Origin: Bacteroidota bacterium
GTDB taxonomy: Bacteria; Bacteroidota; Bacteroidia; Cytophagales; Cyclobacteriaceae
Assembly (NCBI GenBank): GCA_023417065.1
Contig: JAEZGH010000019.1
Location: 1-64,000 of the forward strand
Reading direction: 5' to 3'
DNA: 64,000 nt
Every line of letters starts with the position of its first letter. The stretch's first letter is position 1. A program made the translations under genes and the position numbers. Below are positions 17,820-26,776 of this stretch, one piece after another. The notes below the pieces were generated by a model. It made no database searches and was not told where the DNA came from. It worked only from the letters and a program-made list of their open reading frames with translations.

Positions 17820-17932
17820 AGTTTTTTTTATTCGACGGGGAAAAACTCGTGCCTGCATGGCTGCTGAATATTGACGGCGATTCACGTAACAGTGGCATTA
17901 ATTTCAGGTGTGTGTGGCCCGGTAACGCAGAG

Positions 17933-18883
17933 ATGAGTACCTTTAATGAAATCGCATTTGTTATGCTTGAAATGGTAATACAGCCCCGCATTGCTTCAAT
18001 AGCAAATGGCCTTGAAGTCAGGCGAATCCTTCCATTCCGATTAAAGCGAATGGTAGGCCCATTCATCTTTATGGATCACGCCGGACCGGTGGCAGTCAAT
18101 CCTGATCAGATCGAAAAAATGGATGTGCTTCCGCATCCGCACATTGGCTTGTCGACGGTAAGCTATCTCATCGGCGGTAAGGTTACACATCGCGACAGCC
18201 TGGGTGTGGAACAGACTATACGGCCAGGCGAAGTGAATTGGATGACAGCCGGAAAGGGGATAAGCCATTCTGAACGCTTCGAAGATCCGGAAGCTCTTGC
18301 TGCCGGCAATCTGGAGATGATTCAAACGTGGGTGGCGTTGCCGGAGAAAGATGAAGAGGCAGATCCGTCGTTCACCAACTACTCTCCCGAGCAGCTTCCG
18401 GTGTTCACCGACAAGGGAATCTGGATGCGTCTTATTGCGGGTGAAGCGTTTGGTGAAAAGAATTCTGTAAAGACGCATTCCCCGCTGTTTTATATTCATG
18501 CGGAACTTACCGCAGGCGCAACGGTTACACTACCTGTGGGCTACAGCGAACGCGGCCTGTACGTCGTCAAGGGCCAGCTCTCGTTTGAGGGGAGGTCATA
18601 TCGCGTGGGCGACTTGCTGGTTTTCCGTAAGAATGCAGAGCCTGTAATCCATGCTGATGCAGATTCTGTTGTGATGATGCTTGGCGGTGAACCTCTGGGG
18701 GAACGTTTTATTTGGTGGAATTTCGTGTCCTCCCGTAAAGAGCGCATCGAACAGGCAAAGGCGGACTGGAAGGAGGGGCGTATACTTCTGCCTCCAAACG
18801 ACAATCACGAGTTTGTTCCGTTGCCGGATGACAAGTCCCGGGCGGCGGGAAGTGGCTCGCCGCCACCCGAAGTGTTGTCATGA
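17933..18883 (+). CDS. Pirin family protein
   Basis: A 316-residue bicupin. The metal ligands of pirins are visible in PHPHIGLSTVSYLI (His-x-His) and in GKGISHSER with the preceding WMTAGK. The second cupin begins near LFYIHAELTAGATVTLPVG. Pirins are non-haem iron proteins; some oxidise quercetin-like substrates and others act as redox-sensitive co-regulators. The ATG at 17933 is preferred; the frame extends 28 residues upstream without family features, and ATG 17963 (MLEMVIQPR) is also possible. It converges with the TonB receptor gene, whose stop lies 15 bases away. Confidence 0.88.
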   Translation: MSTFNEIAFVMLEMVIQPRIASIANGLEVRRILPFRLKRMVGPFIFMDHAGPVAVNPDQIEKMDVLPHPHIGLSTVSYLIGGKVTHRDSLGVEQTIRPGEVNWMTAGKGISHSERFEDPEALAAGNLEMIQTWVALPEKDEEADPSFTNYSPEQLPVFTDKGIWMRLIAGEAFGEKNSVKTHSPLFYIHAELTAGATVTLPVGYSERGLYVVKGQLSFEGRSYRVGDLLVFRKNAEPVIHADADSVVMMLGGEPLGERFIWWNFVSSRKERIEQAKADWKEGRILLPPNDNHEFVPLPDDKSRAAGSGSPPPEVLS

Positions 18884-18897
18884 ACTTTTTGTTCGCA

Positions 18898-20889
18898 TCA
18901 ATAGCTGACGTGGATTCCCATATGCACGTTTCGCCCGACCCGTGGGATTCCTCCCCAGTCGAGGTGTTCATGATACTTCCGGTCAAAAGCGTTTTCAAAC
19001 CCTGCGCTAACTGACCATGTCTTGTTGGGCCTCCAGTATATATTGATATTGGCAATCCAGAAGGGCGACGTTTCATCTTCTCCAAATGATTCGCTGACGC
19101 GACGCTGCCGGCTCGCATATTCAAAGGAAACGCGTGCGTCGAACTGGTGAAAAGCATAATTCATAGAGGAGGTGATTTTCAGCGGCGGCATCAACGGCAG
19201 AGGATCGCCCGTGGATGCAGTACCCCGTGTATATTTCAATGTGTTCATCCATTTCACGGACCTCACGGGTTCAGCAATTACTAACATATCGACACCACTT
19301 ATGTTTGCATGAGGGATGTTCGCATACTGTTTTACACCCAACGCGCCCGGCGTCATTACATCAAGTTCATTCCGGATGCCTCCCGATACAAAGTTGTGAA
19401 TCCGCTTAAAATACGGCGTGATGTTGAACTCCGTTTTTCCCCAGTACCAGCTGAATGTTCCCTCGACATTGAAAGCCGATTCCTTTTCAAGCGCGGGATT
19501 GCCCACGTAGTCGAACCCATCGTACCGGTTGAAAAGGTAATATCCATATCGTTCGTTAGTTGTGGGTACACGTTCACCGTAACCCGACTGTAACTTCAAT
19601 AGCGTTGACCTGCCAGGCTTGATGGAATAGGACAGACCCGTGGTAGTTACAATGTCAAGTTTAAGTGGATCGAAATTGCTGACGAGTACGTCCCATTGGT
19701 CGCGGCCGGGTCCTTTGTGCAGGTGCTGAGAAATAATGTCAGCCCTGAATGTCACCATTAGCTTATGACTACCGGAGAGTCTGAGGTTTTGCTGAACGAA
19801 GTAGCCGATGGTTTGCGAGGTCGACTTCGGTGCTGACTGCATGTACATCGGGGAACCTTCCGCGGGATACATTATCATCTCTGCTTGAGCTGTATTGGAA
19901 TAGTATTCAGCCTTCATGAATGTTATGTGGCTGTGAAACAAGTGGACGTTACCTTCCGCGAAGAGTCCTGACGTTGCAGTGTATCCAGGCATATCCATCG
20001 GCATGATCACATCCGGCCGGGCTGCGTCGTCCATCGTGTGGCGAATGCGGTTGTGATATGCTTTTATTCTTAGGTTTTCGAGGTGCCACCATGTTTCTGC
20101 CCGCTCAAGTGTGACGGCAAATATTCCTGCGCGTGCCCTGCCCACGTCCATGGGCAGGGCGGGGAATCCGATGTTCCATCCTTCGTCGAACATGATTTCT
20201 GCAGTGAGTGTGTCCTTTGAGCTCGCCGCCAATCGGCCTGCGCCAGTGAGCTGCAGCTTTTCATATTGCGAGTAAGAGATTCTGGAGCCGCCGCCTGCGC
20301 GATAAGCGTCTGCGCGGCGGTGGGTCGCGCTGAACCGAAATGCCCCAGCTTTTCCGCTGGCGTTTACTATTCCATACGTTGTCGTTGCCGCCGCTGCTGA
20401 ACCGAACTGAAAGCCAGCGTCGCCGGTGACGCGTTTAGAGGTTAGCTTCGGCTTTTGTAATAACATGTTCACCGATCCGCCGAAGGTGCTGCCGTAAGAA
20501 CTTGCCGTTATGTCTGTGATGCCATCAATCCCAATGAGGTTGACGGCATCAACATAGCTTGTTACCGGATCCATGCGGTCCGTACATGCACTGATCATTC
20601 GCATGCCGTCGAGCGTAACATTTATCTGACCGTTACCCAGCCCACGAATAACAGGATCCTGCCCATATGCACCGCGACGGATCGTGGAGAATCCATTTAA
20701 TCGTTCCAGTATTTGTTCCGAGGTGCTGAAATTGTCTTTCCGGTAAAACTCAAATACGGGGTCCTGCGACATTACAGATCCGGTTATGACAAGGTCCGGC
20801 AGAATCTTTACAGCCAGTGAATCACTGTGTTGGCCCATCAGTGCACCTGTGAAAGTGAAGCCTGCGAGTAAGAGAATAAATTTCTTCAT
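18898..20889 (-). CDS. TonB-dependent receptor, probably for copper (OprC-like)
   Basis: A 663-residue outer-membrane transporter with a signal peptide (MKKFILLLAGFTFTGALMG), a plug domain (about 45-155; GQDPVIRGLGNGQINVTLDG) and a 22-strand barrel ending in the aromatic strand VGRNVHMGIHVSY. The plug carries CTDRMDPVTSYV, resembling the Cys/Met-containing MDPPTSYI-type segment I associate with OprC/NosA copper receptors. The barrel surface has Met-rich stretches (MPMDMPGY; MIMYPAEGSPMYMQ) suited to soft metals. The next genes upstream encode a His/Met-containing lipoprotein and a Cys-rich copper-storage protein, supporting copper uptake. The order 21736, 20895, 18898 on the minus strand suggests one operon. 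Confidence 0.82.
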   Translation of the reverse strand: MKKFILLLAGFTFTGALMGQHSDSLAVKILPDLVITGSVMSQDPVFEFYRKDNFSTSEQILERLNGFSTIRRGAYGQDPVIRGLGNGQINVTLDGMRMISACTDRMDPVTSYVDAVNLIGIDGITDITASSYGSTFGGSVNMLLQKPKLTSKRVTGDAGFQFGSAAAATTTYGIVNASGKAGAFRFSATHRRADAYRAGGGSRISYSQYEKLQLTGAGRLAASSKDTLTAEIMFDEGWNIGFPALPMDVGRARAGIFAVTLERAETWWHLENLRIKAYHNRIRHTMDDAARPDVIMPMDMPGYTATSGLFAEGNVHLFHSHITFMKAEYYSNTAQAEMIMYPAEGSPMYMQSAPKSTSQTIGYFVQQNLRLSGSHKLMVTFRADIISQHLHKGPGRDQWDVLVSNFDPLKLDIVTTTGLSYSIKPGRSTLLKLQSGYGERVPTTNERYGYYLFNRYDGFDYVGNPALEKESAFNVEGTFSWYWGKTEFNITPYFKRIHNFVSGGIRNELDVMTPGALGVKQYANIPHANISGVDMLVIAEPVRSVKWMNTLKYTRGTASTGDPLPLMPPLKITSSMNYAFHQFDARVSFEYASRQRRVSESFGEDETSPFWIANINIYWRPNKTWSVSAGFENAFDRKYHEHLDWGGIPRVGRNVHMGIHVSY

Positions 20890-20894
20890 GACTT

Positions 20895-21701
20895 CTACTT
20901 TACCGATACATCAAACGACCTCGTTCCGAAGGATTCTTCTTTGCTTTCGATTTCAAGATGAATACGCCAGTCGCCGCTCATGGTGAAGTTGACTTTTCCC
21001 TGGTAGTGCCCGTCGTGATCATGGACGGGATTTACGTTATTGGGTGATCCGTGATCCATGGAAGGCATTTCAGTGTGCATCGTAAACTGCAGCTCCTTAT
21101 GAGGTTCCCAGTCGTGTCCGTGTGCCCGAAAGGCGACGATCTCAAAAGGATTGGAACCGATCACAGGCTGTTTAAAAAAGAGCGTAGCCAGTACAACTCT
21201 CTCGCCTGAAGGCGTATTAAACATCGCGATTGGCGAGGGAGATTTCGGTAGCACGTTCACGGGGAGAATAGCCTTTCCTGCGTTAGTGCTTCTACTGACA
21301 TCTACGTCAAGGGTCCAGCTACCGGTTTCCCCCGACGGCATCGTAAACAACACCGCGCCTTCATAAGTGTTGGTGGTTTTGCGTTTTGGATTTTCAAACG
21401 GACACGAATGCGCTTTGTCCGTCATTTGCATTCGCGGGTGTAGTTGCAAATCTGCATCGGTCACGCGCTGGCCTGTGACGGAATCATAAAGGAGGAATGT
21501 GATCTGATTATATCCTGAGAATAATGCTTCCGTAGCCCACAGCTCCACGCGGGTAGCCGATCCGATTGCCCATGTTTCCGCTATGCGGATAGCGCCGTTG
21601 GTCGGATGAGGCTGAACATCGTTTTCGGAGCAGGAAAAGATTGTAAGGATAGCAATAATATATGCTATAGGCAAAGCAATGCCTTTTTGAAAAGATTTCA
21701 T
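20895..21701 (-). CDS. Lipoprotein with YtkA-like beta domains, probable metal binding
   Basis: A 268-residue lipoprotein (lipobox LTIFSC, about Cys24). It contains two beta-sandwich segments resembling YtkA/FixH-like domains (residues about 50-150 and 165-268; the second has GKVNFTMSGDWRIHLEIES). Candidate copper ligands cluster in MHTEMPSMDHGSPNN and VHDHDGHYQGK. The gene lies five bases before the TonB receptor gene, so the two are almost certainly co-transcribed. It may hand metal to or from the receptor. Metal specificity is inferred from the neighbours. Confidence 0.72.
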   Translation of the reverse strand: MKSFQKGIALPIAYIIAILTIFSCSENDVQPHPTNGAIRIAETWAIGSATRVELWATEALFSGYNQITFLLYDSVTGQRVTDADLQLHPRMQMTDKAHSCPFENPKRKTTNTYEGAVLFTMPSGETGSWTLDVDVSRSTNAGKAILPVNVLPKSPSPIAMFNTPSGERVVLATLFFKQPVIGSNPFEIVAFRAHGHDWEPHKELQFTMHTEMPSMDHGSPNNVNPVHDHDGHYQGKVNFTMSGDWRIHLEIESKEESFGTRSFDVSVK

Positions 21702-21735
21702 ATTAGTGGATTTTTAACAGTACCTGATAAATGAA

Positions 21736-22113
21736 TTAGATCATTGGTACTGCATCCGGTGGGTGGAAGGCAGCCCCGAAGAATCCCTGACATTCTTGAT
21801 AAGATAGCGTGGGAAAGGAGGGCGTAATGTAGTTCGAGGAATTGACTAAACTAAGGACCGTGGTAATGAAGCAAAATGCGGAGTCTTCAATGCCCGATTT
21901 TACAATCGGAAGTACAGGTTCCTTTTCAGATTGTTGTTTGATCTCCGACTGAAGGTGGCAGGTGCCTTCGCATTTCAGTTCCGGCTGCTGCTTATTAACA
22001 CAATGGGTTTTGTACGCTTCGAGCTGGATGTAATAGTTGATAATGGGGATAACGGGCTTCAGCAGTAGAATGCTGTATACTATCAGAAACGCTATGGCTA
22101 TTGGTTGTTTCAT
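21736..22113 (-). CDS. Small Cys-containing membrane protein of copper cluster
   Basis: A 125-residue protein with one N-terminal transmembrane helix (about 5-27) and a polar domain holding three Cys and a His in CVNKQQPELKCEGTCHLQ. It also has a C-terminal Phe/Pro-rich tail. Similar short proteins with a C-x(10)-C-x3-CH pattern occur near copper-linked TonB receptors in Bacteroidota, as far as I can recall. It probably heads the operon with 20895 and 18898. No enzymatic motif is visible. Confidence 0.65.
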   Translation of the reverse strand: MKQPIAIAFLIVYSILLLKPVIPIINYYIQLEAYKTHCVNKQQPELKCEGTCHLQSEIKQQSEKEPVLPIVKSGIEDSAFCFITTVLSLVNSSNYITPSFPTLSYQECQGFFGAAFHPPDAVPMI

Positions 22114-22267
22114 CCCGGCTTACAGACTGCCCGTTTTTTCTGGAGCAAGATCGCCTGACAGGGATAATCGTAGGTATGATTCAGGTCATAGCGGGGTGGG
22201 ATTGCATAATGATAAATAACAGGAAATTGGCAACTGCAGATAGGTTTCGTTCAGACTGGCCAGGGAG

Positions 22268-22290
22268 AAAGGCCGGCGACACCGGCCTTT
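22268..22290 (-). terminator. Probable terminator of csp-like gene
   Basis: The perfect stem AAAGGCCGG/CCGGCCTTT with a 5-base loop lies nine bases past the minus-strand stop at 22299. The T tract is short, so efficiency is uncertain. Confidence 0.6.
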
Positions 22291-22298
22291 GAATGTGA

Positions 22299-22637
22299 TT
22301 AAGCTGCTACTCTGGCCATAGTACGGCATTGGTGGGCGCATTCTCGGCATGCCTCGGCACAGCTTTGGCAATGGTCCACATCGTGTTTTTCACACTCTTC
22401 GGCACAGGCATCGCAGATTTCTGCGCAGGTGCCACAGAAGGCAGTGGCGTGGTCGCCACCGATGGACATCAACTGCGCCGCGGCGAGACAAGCTGCCGAA
22501 CATTCACGGTCCAGCTGAATACATTTGCTCATCATTGCGACGTCCTTTTCACCGAGGCACATCGTTGCGCAATGGTTGCATTCGGCGGCGCATTCCAGGC
22601 ACGCGTCGATGCAGGATTGAAATTTCTCGTGACTCAT
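22299..22637 (-). CDS. Cys-rich four-helix copper-storage protein (Csp/DUF326)
   Basis: A 112-residue protein with 19 cysteines, most in CxxxC spacing along helices (CIDACLECAAEC; CGTCAEICDACAEEC; CQSCAEACRECAHQC). This is the pattern of Csp proteins, which bind many Cu(I) ions inside a four-helix bundle. The ATG at 22635-22637 (MSHEKFQ) is the start; upstream codons in frame are not family-like. There is no signal peptide, so it resembles the cytoplasmic Csp3 type. It is divergent from a TetR gene across 143 bases that contain an ATGCCC...GGGCAT inverted repeat. Genes of a TonB-based copper cluster lie just downstream. Confidence 0.9.
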   Translation of the reverse strand: MSHEKFQSCIDACLECAAECNHCATMCLGEKDVAMMSKCIQLDRECSAACLAAAQLMSIGGDHATAFCGTCAEICDACAEECEKHDVDHCQSCAEACRECAHQCRTMARVAA

Positions 22638-22780
22638 AGTTCTTAGCGTTTTGTGGAAAATAGGCTTACTGTCTGAGCTAAATAATGATGCCCCTGAGGC
22701 ATGTGCCTGCACGGGCATAGTTCGATTAGTTTGGGCCGCAGCGTGCGATTTTTTTTTGAATTTTGTAGTATTACATCAGC

Positions 22781-23377
22781 ATGGAAGACTCGAAAATCAG
22801 AATTATCCTCGACGCGGCCCGCAGGCGCTTTGCGCATTACGGGTTAACGAAGACCACCATGAACGAAATAAGTAATGATATCGGCATGTCGAAAGCCGCT
22901 CTTTATTACTATTTCGCTGACAAAGAGACATTATTCATCGCCGTGCTGAAAGAAGATATTGGTGAGTTTGAAAAGGCCGTACAGGAACTTCTGGATAAAC
23001 CCACGAGAGCCGCCCACAAGCTTAAGAAGTACGTCGTTATCCGTAACAAGTTTTTTCGCAACATGCGCAACCTTACCAAACTGGAAAAGGCCAGTCTGGG
23101 CGAGCTCGTAAATCCGGTTTTTAATGAGTTAAGGTCCATGCTGCTTGAGACTGAAAAGCGCATGGTCCTCAAAATCCTGGAACAGGGAATCAAGAGTAAG
23201 GAATTTGTTCGCTTCCCTTTGGAGGAATACGTTGAGGTTTTTGTAATTGGCATGATAGGGCTACGGAGAACCGCCTTTACCTTCAATCTGATAGCCGGGA
23301 AAGCTGCCGAACATCAACTCGATGAGAAGGCATCTATATTTATGGACGTTTTTCTCAAAGCGATCCGACGTCCCTGA
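22781..23377 (+). CDS. TetR family transcriptional regulator
   Basis: A 198-residue regulator. The N-terminal helix-turn-helix (about 25-48, MNEISNDIGMSKAALYYYFADK) is typical TetR/AcrR; the C-terminal ligand domain is unassigned. It is divergent from the copper-storage gene, so control of that gene or of itself is plausible. It could instead act on the efflux operon downstream, which has its own TetR. Confidence 0.9.
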   Translation: MEDSKIRIILDAARRRFAHYGLTKTTMNEISNDIGMSKAALYYYFADKETLFIAVLKEDIGEFEKAVQELLDKPTRAAHKLKKYVVIRNKFFRNMRNLTKLEKASLGELVNPVFNELRSMLLETEKRMVLKILEQGIKSKEFVRFPLEEYVEVFVIGMIGLRRTAFTFNLIAGKAAEHQLDEKASIFMDVFLKAIRRP

Positions 23378-23648
23378 CTCCCTTTAAATGTATTTCTGTA
23401 ATCGCTGCGATTTTTTCATTATGTAAGGTCTTTCCTCATTTTTGATAAACCCGGGCTGGTGTCAAAGTCCGCTTTCTGACTATGCTTTGCAAAAAGTCAG
23501 TAAGAAGGGGGCTTTGGAGTCAACTACAACGATTTCGGAACTTTTTCCAATTTTTTTCTTGGTTAAACTGGAACGAAATCCGAATCTTGTCGTTATAGAA
23601 ACCGAGGAAACTATAAAAGAAATGAAAGTTTCCGGAGTTTATTAGCGT

Positions 23649-24296
23649 ATGGAAGACAAGAATAGCAAGGAGCGGATTTTGAGCAGTGCGCGAGACTTGT
23701 TTCAACGATATGGAATTCGAAGCATTACCATGGATGACATTGCGCATCACCTGGGAATCAGCAAAAAGACCATTTACCAGCATTTTTCGGACAAGGATGA
23801 TATCGTGACCCTCTCGATGAAACATCATATTGGGACTGAACGAGACGCAATCCTTCAATTGAAACAGCAGGCAAAAGACGCGCTCGACCTGCTTATCCGT
23901 ATCCACCATTACCTGCAGAAAAACCTGACGCACAGCACAAGTGCGCTGCTTTTCGACCTTCAGAAGTATCATGCCAAAGCCTGGGCAATGATGAATGAAT
24001 TCAAATATGGCTTTGTGGCCGATTTCGTAAAGTCTAACCTGGAGGCAGGAATCGAACAAGGATTGTTTCGCGACGACATCAACGTCGAAATCGTAACGAA
24101 AATCAGGCTGGAGGAGATCATGCTGGCCCACAACGACTCCGTTTTTCCCCGTGATAAATTCAGCTCCGTTGAAGTGTCAGGCAGCATCCTTGAACATTTC
24201 ATCTTCGCCATCACAACCGACCGCGGAAGAAAGCTCTACAAGAAATATCGTGAAGTGAACAACAAAAATGGAATATATAAAACACATGAAGTCTGA
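23649..24296 (+). CDS. TetR family regulator of adjacent RND efflux operon
   Basis: A 215-residue TetR-type repressor with HTH ITMDDIAHHLGISKKTIYQHF near residues 26-46. It is the first gene of a tetR-tolC-acrA-acrB arrangement, and its stop overlaps the start region of the TolC gene. It is therefore most likely the autoregulated repressor of the pump. The 271 bases upstream hold no convincing gene. Confidence 0.9.
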   Translation: MEDKNSKERILSSARDLFQRYGIRSITMDDIAHHLGISKKTIYQHFSDKDDIVTLSMKHHIGTERDAILQLKQQAKDALDLLIRIHHYLQKNLTHSTSALLFDLQKYHAKAWAMMNEFKYGFVADFVKSNLEAGIEQGLFRDDINVEIVTKIRLEEIMLAHNDSVFPRDKFSSVEVSGSILEHFIFAITTDRGRKLYKKYREVNNKNGIYKTHEV

Positions 24297-25668
24297 TCGT
24301 TTTGTAAGGATGGTGCCACTTACCCTGATGGTTCTGGTACTTTCAATGTCTTTCGCAACTGCGCAGACACCGGCTACCTATACTTTAAAGGATATGCTGA
24401 AGGTGGCTCTCGAAAACAACAACAATATCATAAAAGCAAAGTATGATTATGAGGAGGGCGAGCTGAAGACAAAAGAGGTGAAATCGTCGGCATTGCCACA
24501 AATAAACATCAATGCTGATCTGACGGACAACGTCATTCAGCAGGCATTTGTATTCCCCGCCATGTTGGGCGATCCTAACGCCGGTCCGGATGAATACGCA
24601 GTTCTCCGCGCCGGGATGCAATATTCAACAAGCATTACAGCTCAGGCGACACAACAACTCTTTAATAAGAGTGTGTTCACCGGAATCAAAGCCGCAAAGG
24701 TTAGTGAAGACTTCTATCGTCAGAACATTGAGCGCACAGAGGAAGAAGTGATCAGCCAGGTAGCGCGCCTTTTCTATCAGTCATCTTCACTGAAGGCCCA
24801 GCGACTGGTTCTCGAGTCCACGCTCGAGCAGACGCAAAAGAACCTGCGTATTACAAGCGACAGGTTTGAAGCAGGACTTGCCCGCAAAGTTGATGTTGAC
24901 AGGCTTAAGGTATCTGTGACAAACCTCCAGACGCAGCTTCGAAGCATTGACGACTCCTATAGCAATCTTCTCAATCAATTGAAACTGGTTGCGGGCCTTG
25001 ATGTCGAAACTGAGATTGAAGTGAGCGAACCTATCCTGGAAGATAACTCATCTTACCTGATAGATCCGGCGCTTGCATCAGCAGAGTTGACATGGGAAAA
25101 CAAAATTGAATACAAACAGTTATCAACACAACTTTCGCTGTATGACCTGGAGCGGAAGAATTTCTCTTCAGGCTATTACCCAACTTTGTCGGCGTTCGCG
25201 AACTACACGTATACGGGCCAGAGCAACGACTTCGTATTGTCGGGCAATGCCAACCCCCTTTGGTTTGACGTAGCTTCGATCGGTCTGCGGCTGAGCATAC
25301 CTGTATTCGATGGGCTCGCAAAATCGTCACGCGTACAGCAGTCGAAAATACATCGTATTAAAGCTGAGCGTGACATGAAGTTTACGGAACAACAGGCCAA
25401 TATGGAATTCCAGAATGCGATGAAGACGTATCAGACCAGCTACGAAAACTACGTGGCTCAGAAGGAAAATGTAGCGCTTGCAAATAGCGTTTATGACGTC
25501 ACGCTGCAGAATTACAACGAAGGCGTAAGCCCGCTGACGGATCTTCTTCAGGCAGAATCATCCCGAATCCAGGCGCAGAGCCAGCTGATTGAATCCCTTC
25601 TGGGTGTAAAACAAGCTGAAGTGGCGCTGCTGAAAGCTAAAGGTGAAATCAAAAATCTATTGAACTAA
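24286..25668 (+). CDS. TolC family outer-membrane efflux protein
   Basis: A 460-residue outer-membrane channel subunit with a signal peptide ending SFATAQ, then two internally similar halves of long amphipathic helices (for example TEEEVISQVARLFYQSSS and KTYQTSYENYVAQKENVALA). Start ATG 24286 (MKSDRF) gives a compact signal; ATG 24268 is an alternative. It overlaps the tetR stop by 11 bases and is followed after 19 bases by the adaptor gene. It forms the exit duct of the RND pump. Confidence 0.9.
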   Translation: MKSDRFVRMVPLTLMVLVLSMSFATAQTPATYTLKDMLKVALENNNNIIKAKYDYEEGELKTKEVKSSALPQININADLTDNVIQQAFVFPAMLGDPNAGPDEYAVLRAGMQYSTSITAQATQQLFNKSVFTGIKAAKVSEDFYRQNIERTEEEVISQVARLFYQSSSLKAQRLVLESTLEQTQKNLRITSDRFEAGLARKVDVDRLKVSVTNLQTQLRSIDDSYSNLLNQLKLVAGLDVETEIEVSEPILEDNSSYLIDPALASAELTWENKIEYKQLSTQLSLYDLERKNFSSGYYPTLSAFANYTYTGQSNDFVLSGNANPLWFDVASIGLRLSIPVFDGLAKSSRVQQSKIHRIKAERDMKFTEQQANMEFQNAMKTYQTSYENYVAQKENVALANSVYDVTLQNYNEGVSPLTDLLQAESSRIQAQSQLIESLLGVKQAEVALLKAKGEIKNLLN

Positions 25669-25687
25669 ATAAATACCAAATACGAAA

Positions 25688-26749
25688 ATGAAACGCATAT
25701 TAATCACGGTTTTGATTGTTGGGGCGGCCATCGCCGCGGCTGCTTTCATCCTTATGAGCAATAAGGAAAAAATGCAGGAGCAGACCGAACTGGCGAAGAA
25801 AGTGAATGCAACGATTCCTGTGCAGGTTGAAGAAGTGAAGGAGGAACAGATTGGAGGGACCTTCACTGCGACAGGATCGTTTGCTCCGGCGAAACAAATC
25901 GTTGTAGTGACCGAACTCGCTGGAAAGGTCATTAGTCTTCCCGTTGCAGAGGGACAATTTGTTGAAAAAGGTCAGCTTCTCGCGCGCATGGACTACGCGA
26001 TACACGAAGCGGATCTGAAGTCTGCGGAGGCGAATCTGCAAAAACTTTCAACTGACCGGGAGCGCTATCAGCGCCTCGTAAGCTCAGGTGGCGTAACCCA
26101 GGCGCAACTTGACGAAATCAACCTTGCTTATGTGAATGCTGAAGCACGCGTCGTCGCTGCAAAGAAGAAGCTGGCAGATTCGTACATCCGTGCTCCCTTT
26201 GCAGGCTATGTGAACAAGCGCTTCGTCGAAGAGGGGGCTTACCTGAATGCATCAAAAGAAGTGTTTGAAATCGTTGAAACATCGCGCCTCAAAATGGTTG
26301 TAAATGTTTCGGAAAGCCAGGTGCTTTCAGTAAGCCAGGCAGAAAAGATCACTGTTCAGGCCGACGTTTATCCCGGAACTGAATACAAGGCAAAACTCAA
26401 CTTTATAGGCGCAAAAGCCGATGCGAACCTCAACTTCCCTGTTGAGCTTCAGATTGAAAACGTGAAGGATAAGCCGCTTCGCTCCGGTATGTACGGAAGA
26501 GCAACGTTCCATTTGGCTAAAGGCCAGCCATCATTGATAGTTCCGAGAAGTGCTCTGTTGGGAAGTGTGGACGAAGGCCGCGTATATGTGGTGTCAAACG
26601 GTGCTGTTGAGATCAGGGAAATCGTTGCGGGGAGAACATTCTCGAATTTCATCGAAGTGGTTAGCGGGCTTGAAAAAGGAGAAAAAGTTGTTACGAGCGG
26701 ACAAATCAACTTATCGCCCGGTGCGAAAGTGACCGTGATGAACCAGTAG
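25688..26749 (+). CDS. RND efflux periplasmic adaptor (membrane fusion protein)
   Basis: A 353-residue HlyD/AcrA-type adaptor. It has an N-terminal membrane anchor (residues 4-24), a biotinyl-lipoyl-like domain (GKVISLPVAEGQFVEKGQLLARMD), an alpha-hairpin, the other lipoyl half (DSYIRAPFAGYVNKRFVEEGAYL) and beta-barrel/membrane-proximal domains. It connects the RND permease to the TolC channel. It sits between the two partner genes with gaps of 19 and 27 bases. Confidence 0.93.
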   Translation: MKRILITVLIVGAAIAAAAFILMSNKEKMQEQTELAKKVNATIPVQVEEVKEEQIGGTFTATGSFAPAKQIVVVTELAGKVISLPVAEGQFVEKGQLLARMDYAIHEADLKSAEANLQKLSTDRERYQRLVSSGGVTQAQLDEINLAYVNAEARVVAAKKKLADSYIRAPFAGYVNKRFVEEGAYLNASKEVFEIVETSRLKMVVNVSESQVLSVSQAEKITVQADVYPGTEYKAKLNFIGAKADANLNFPVELQIENVKDKPLRSGMYGRATFHLAKGQPSLIVPRSALLGSVDEGRVYVVSNGAVEIREIVAGRTFSNFIEVVSGLEKGEKVVTSGQINLSPGAKVTVMNQ

Positions 26750-26776
26750 GGAGGTAGTTAATCCGATCCAAAAGAA

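Noticed and set aside
23442..23645. 67-codon frame before the second TetR gene
   Set aside because: There is no domain or plausible ribosome site; the region more likely holds the promoter of the efflux operon.
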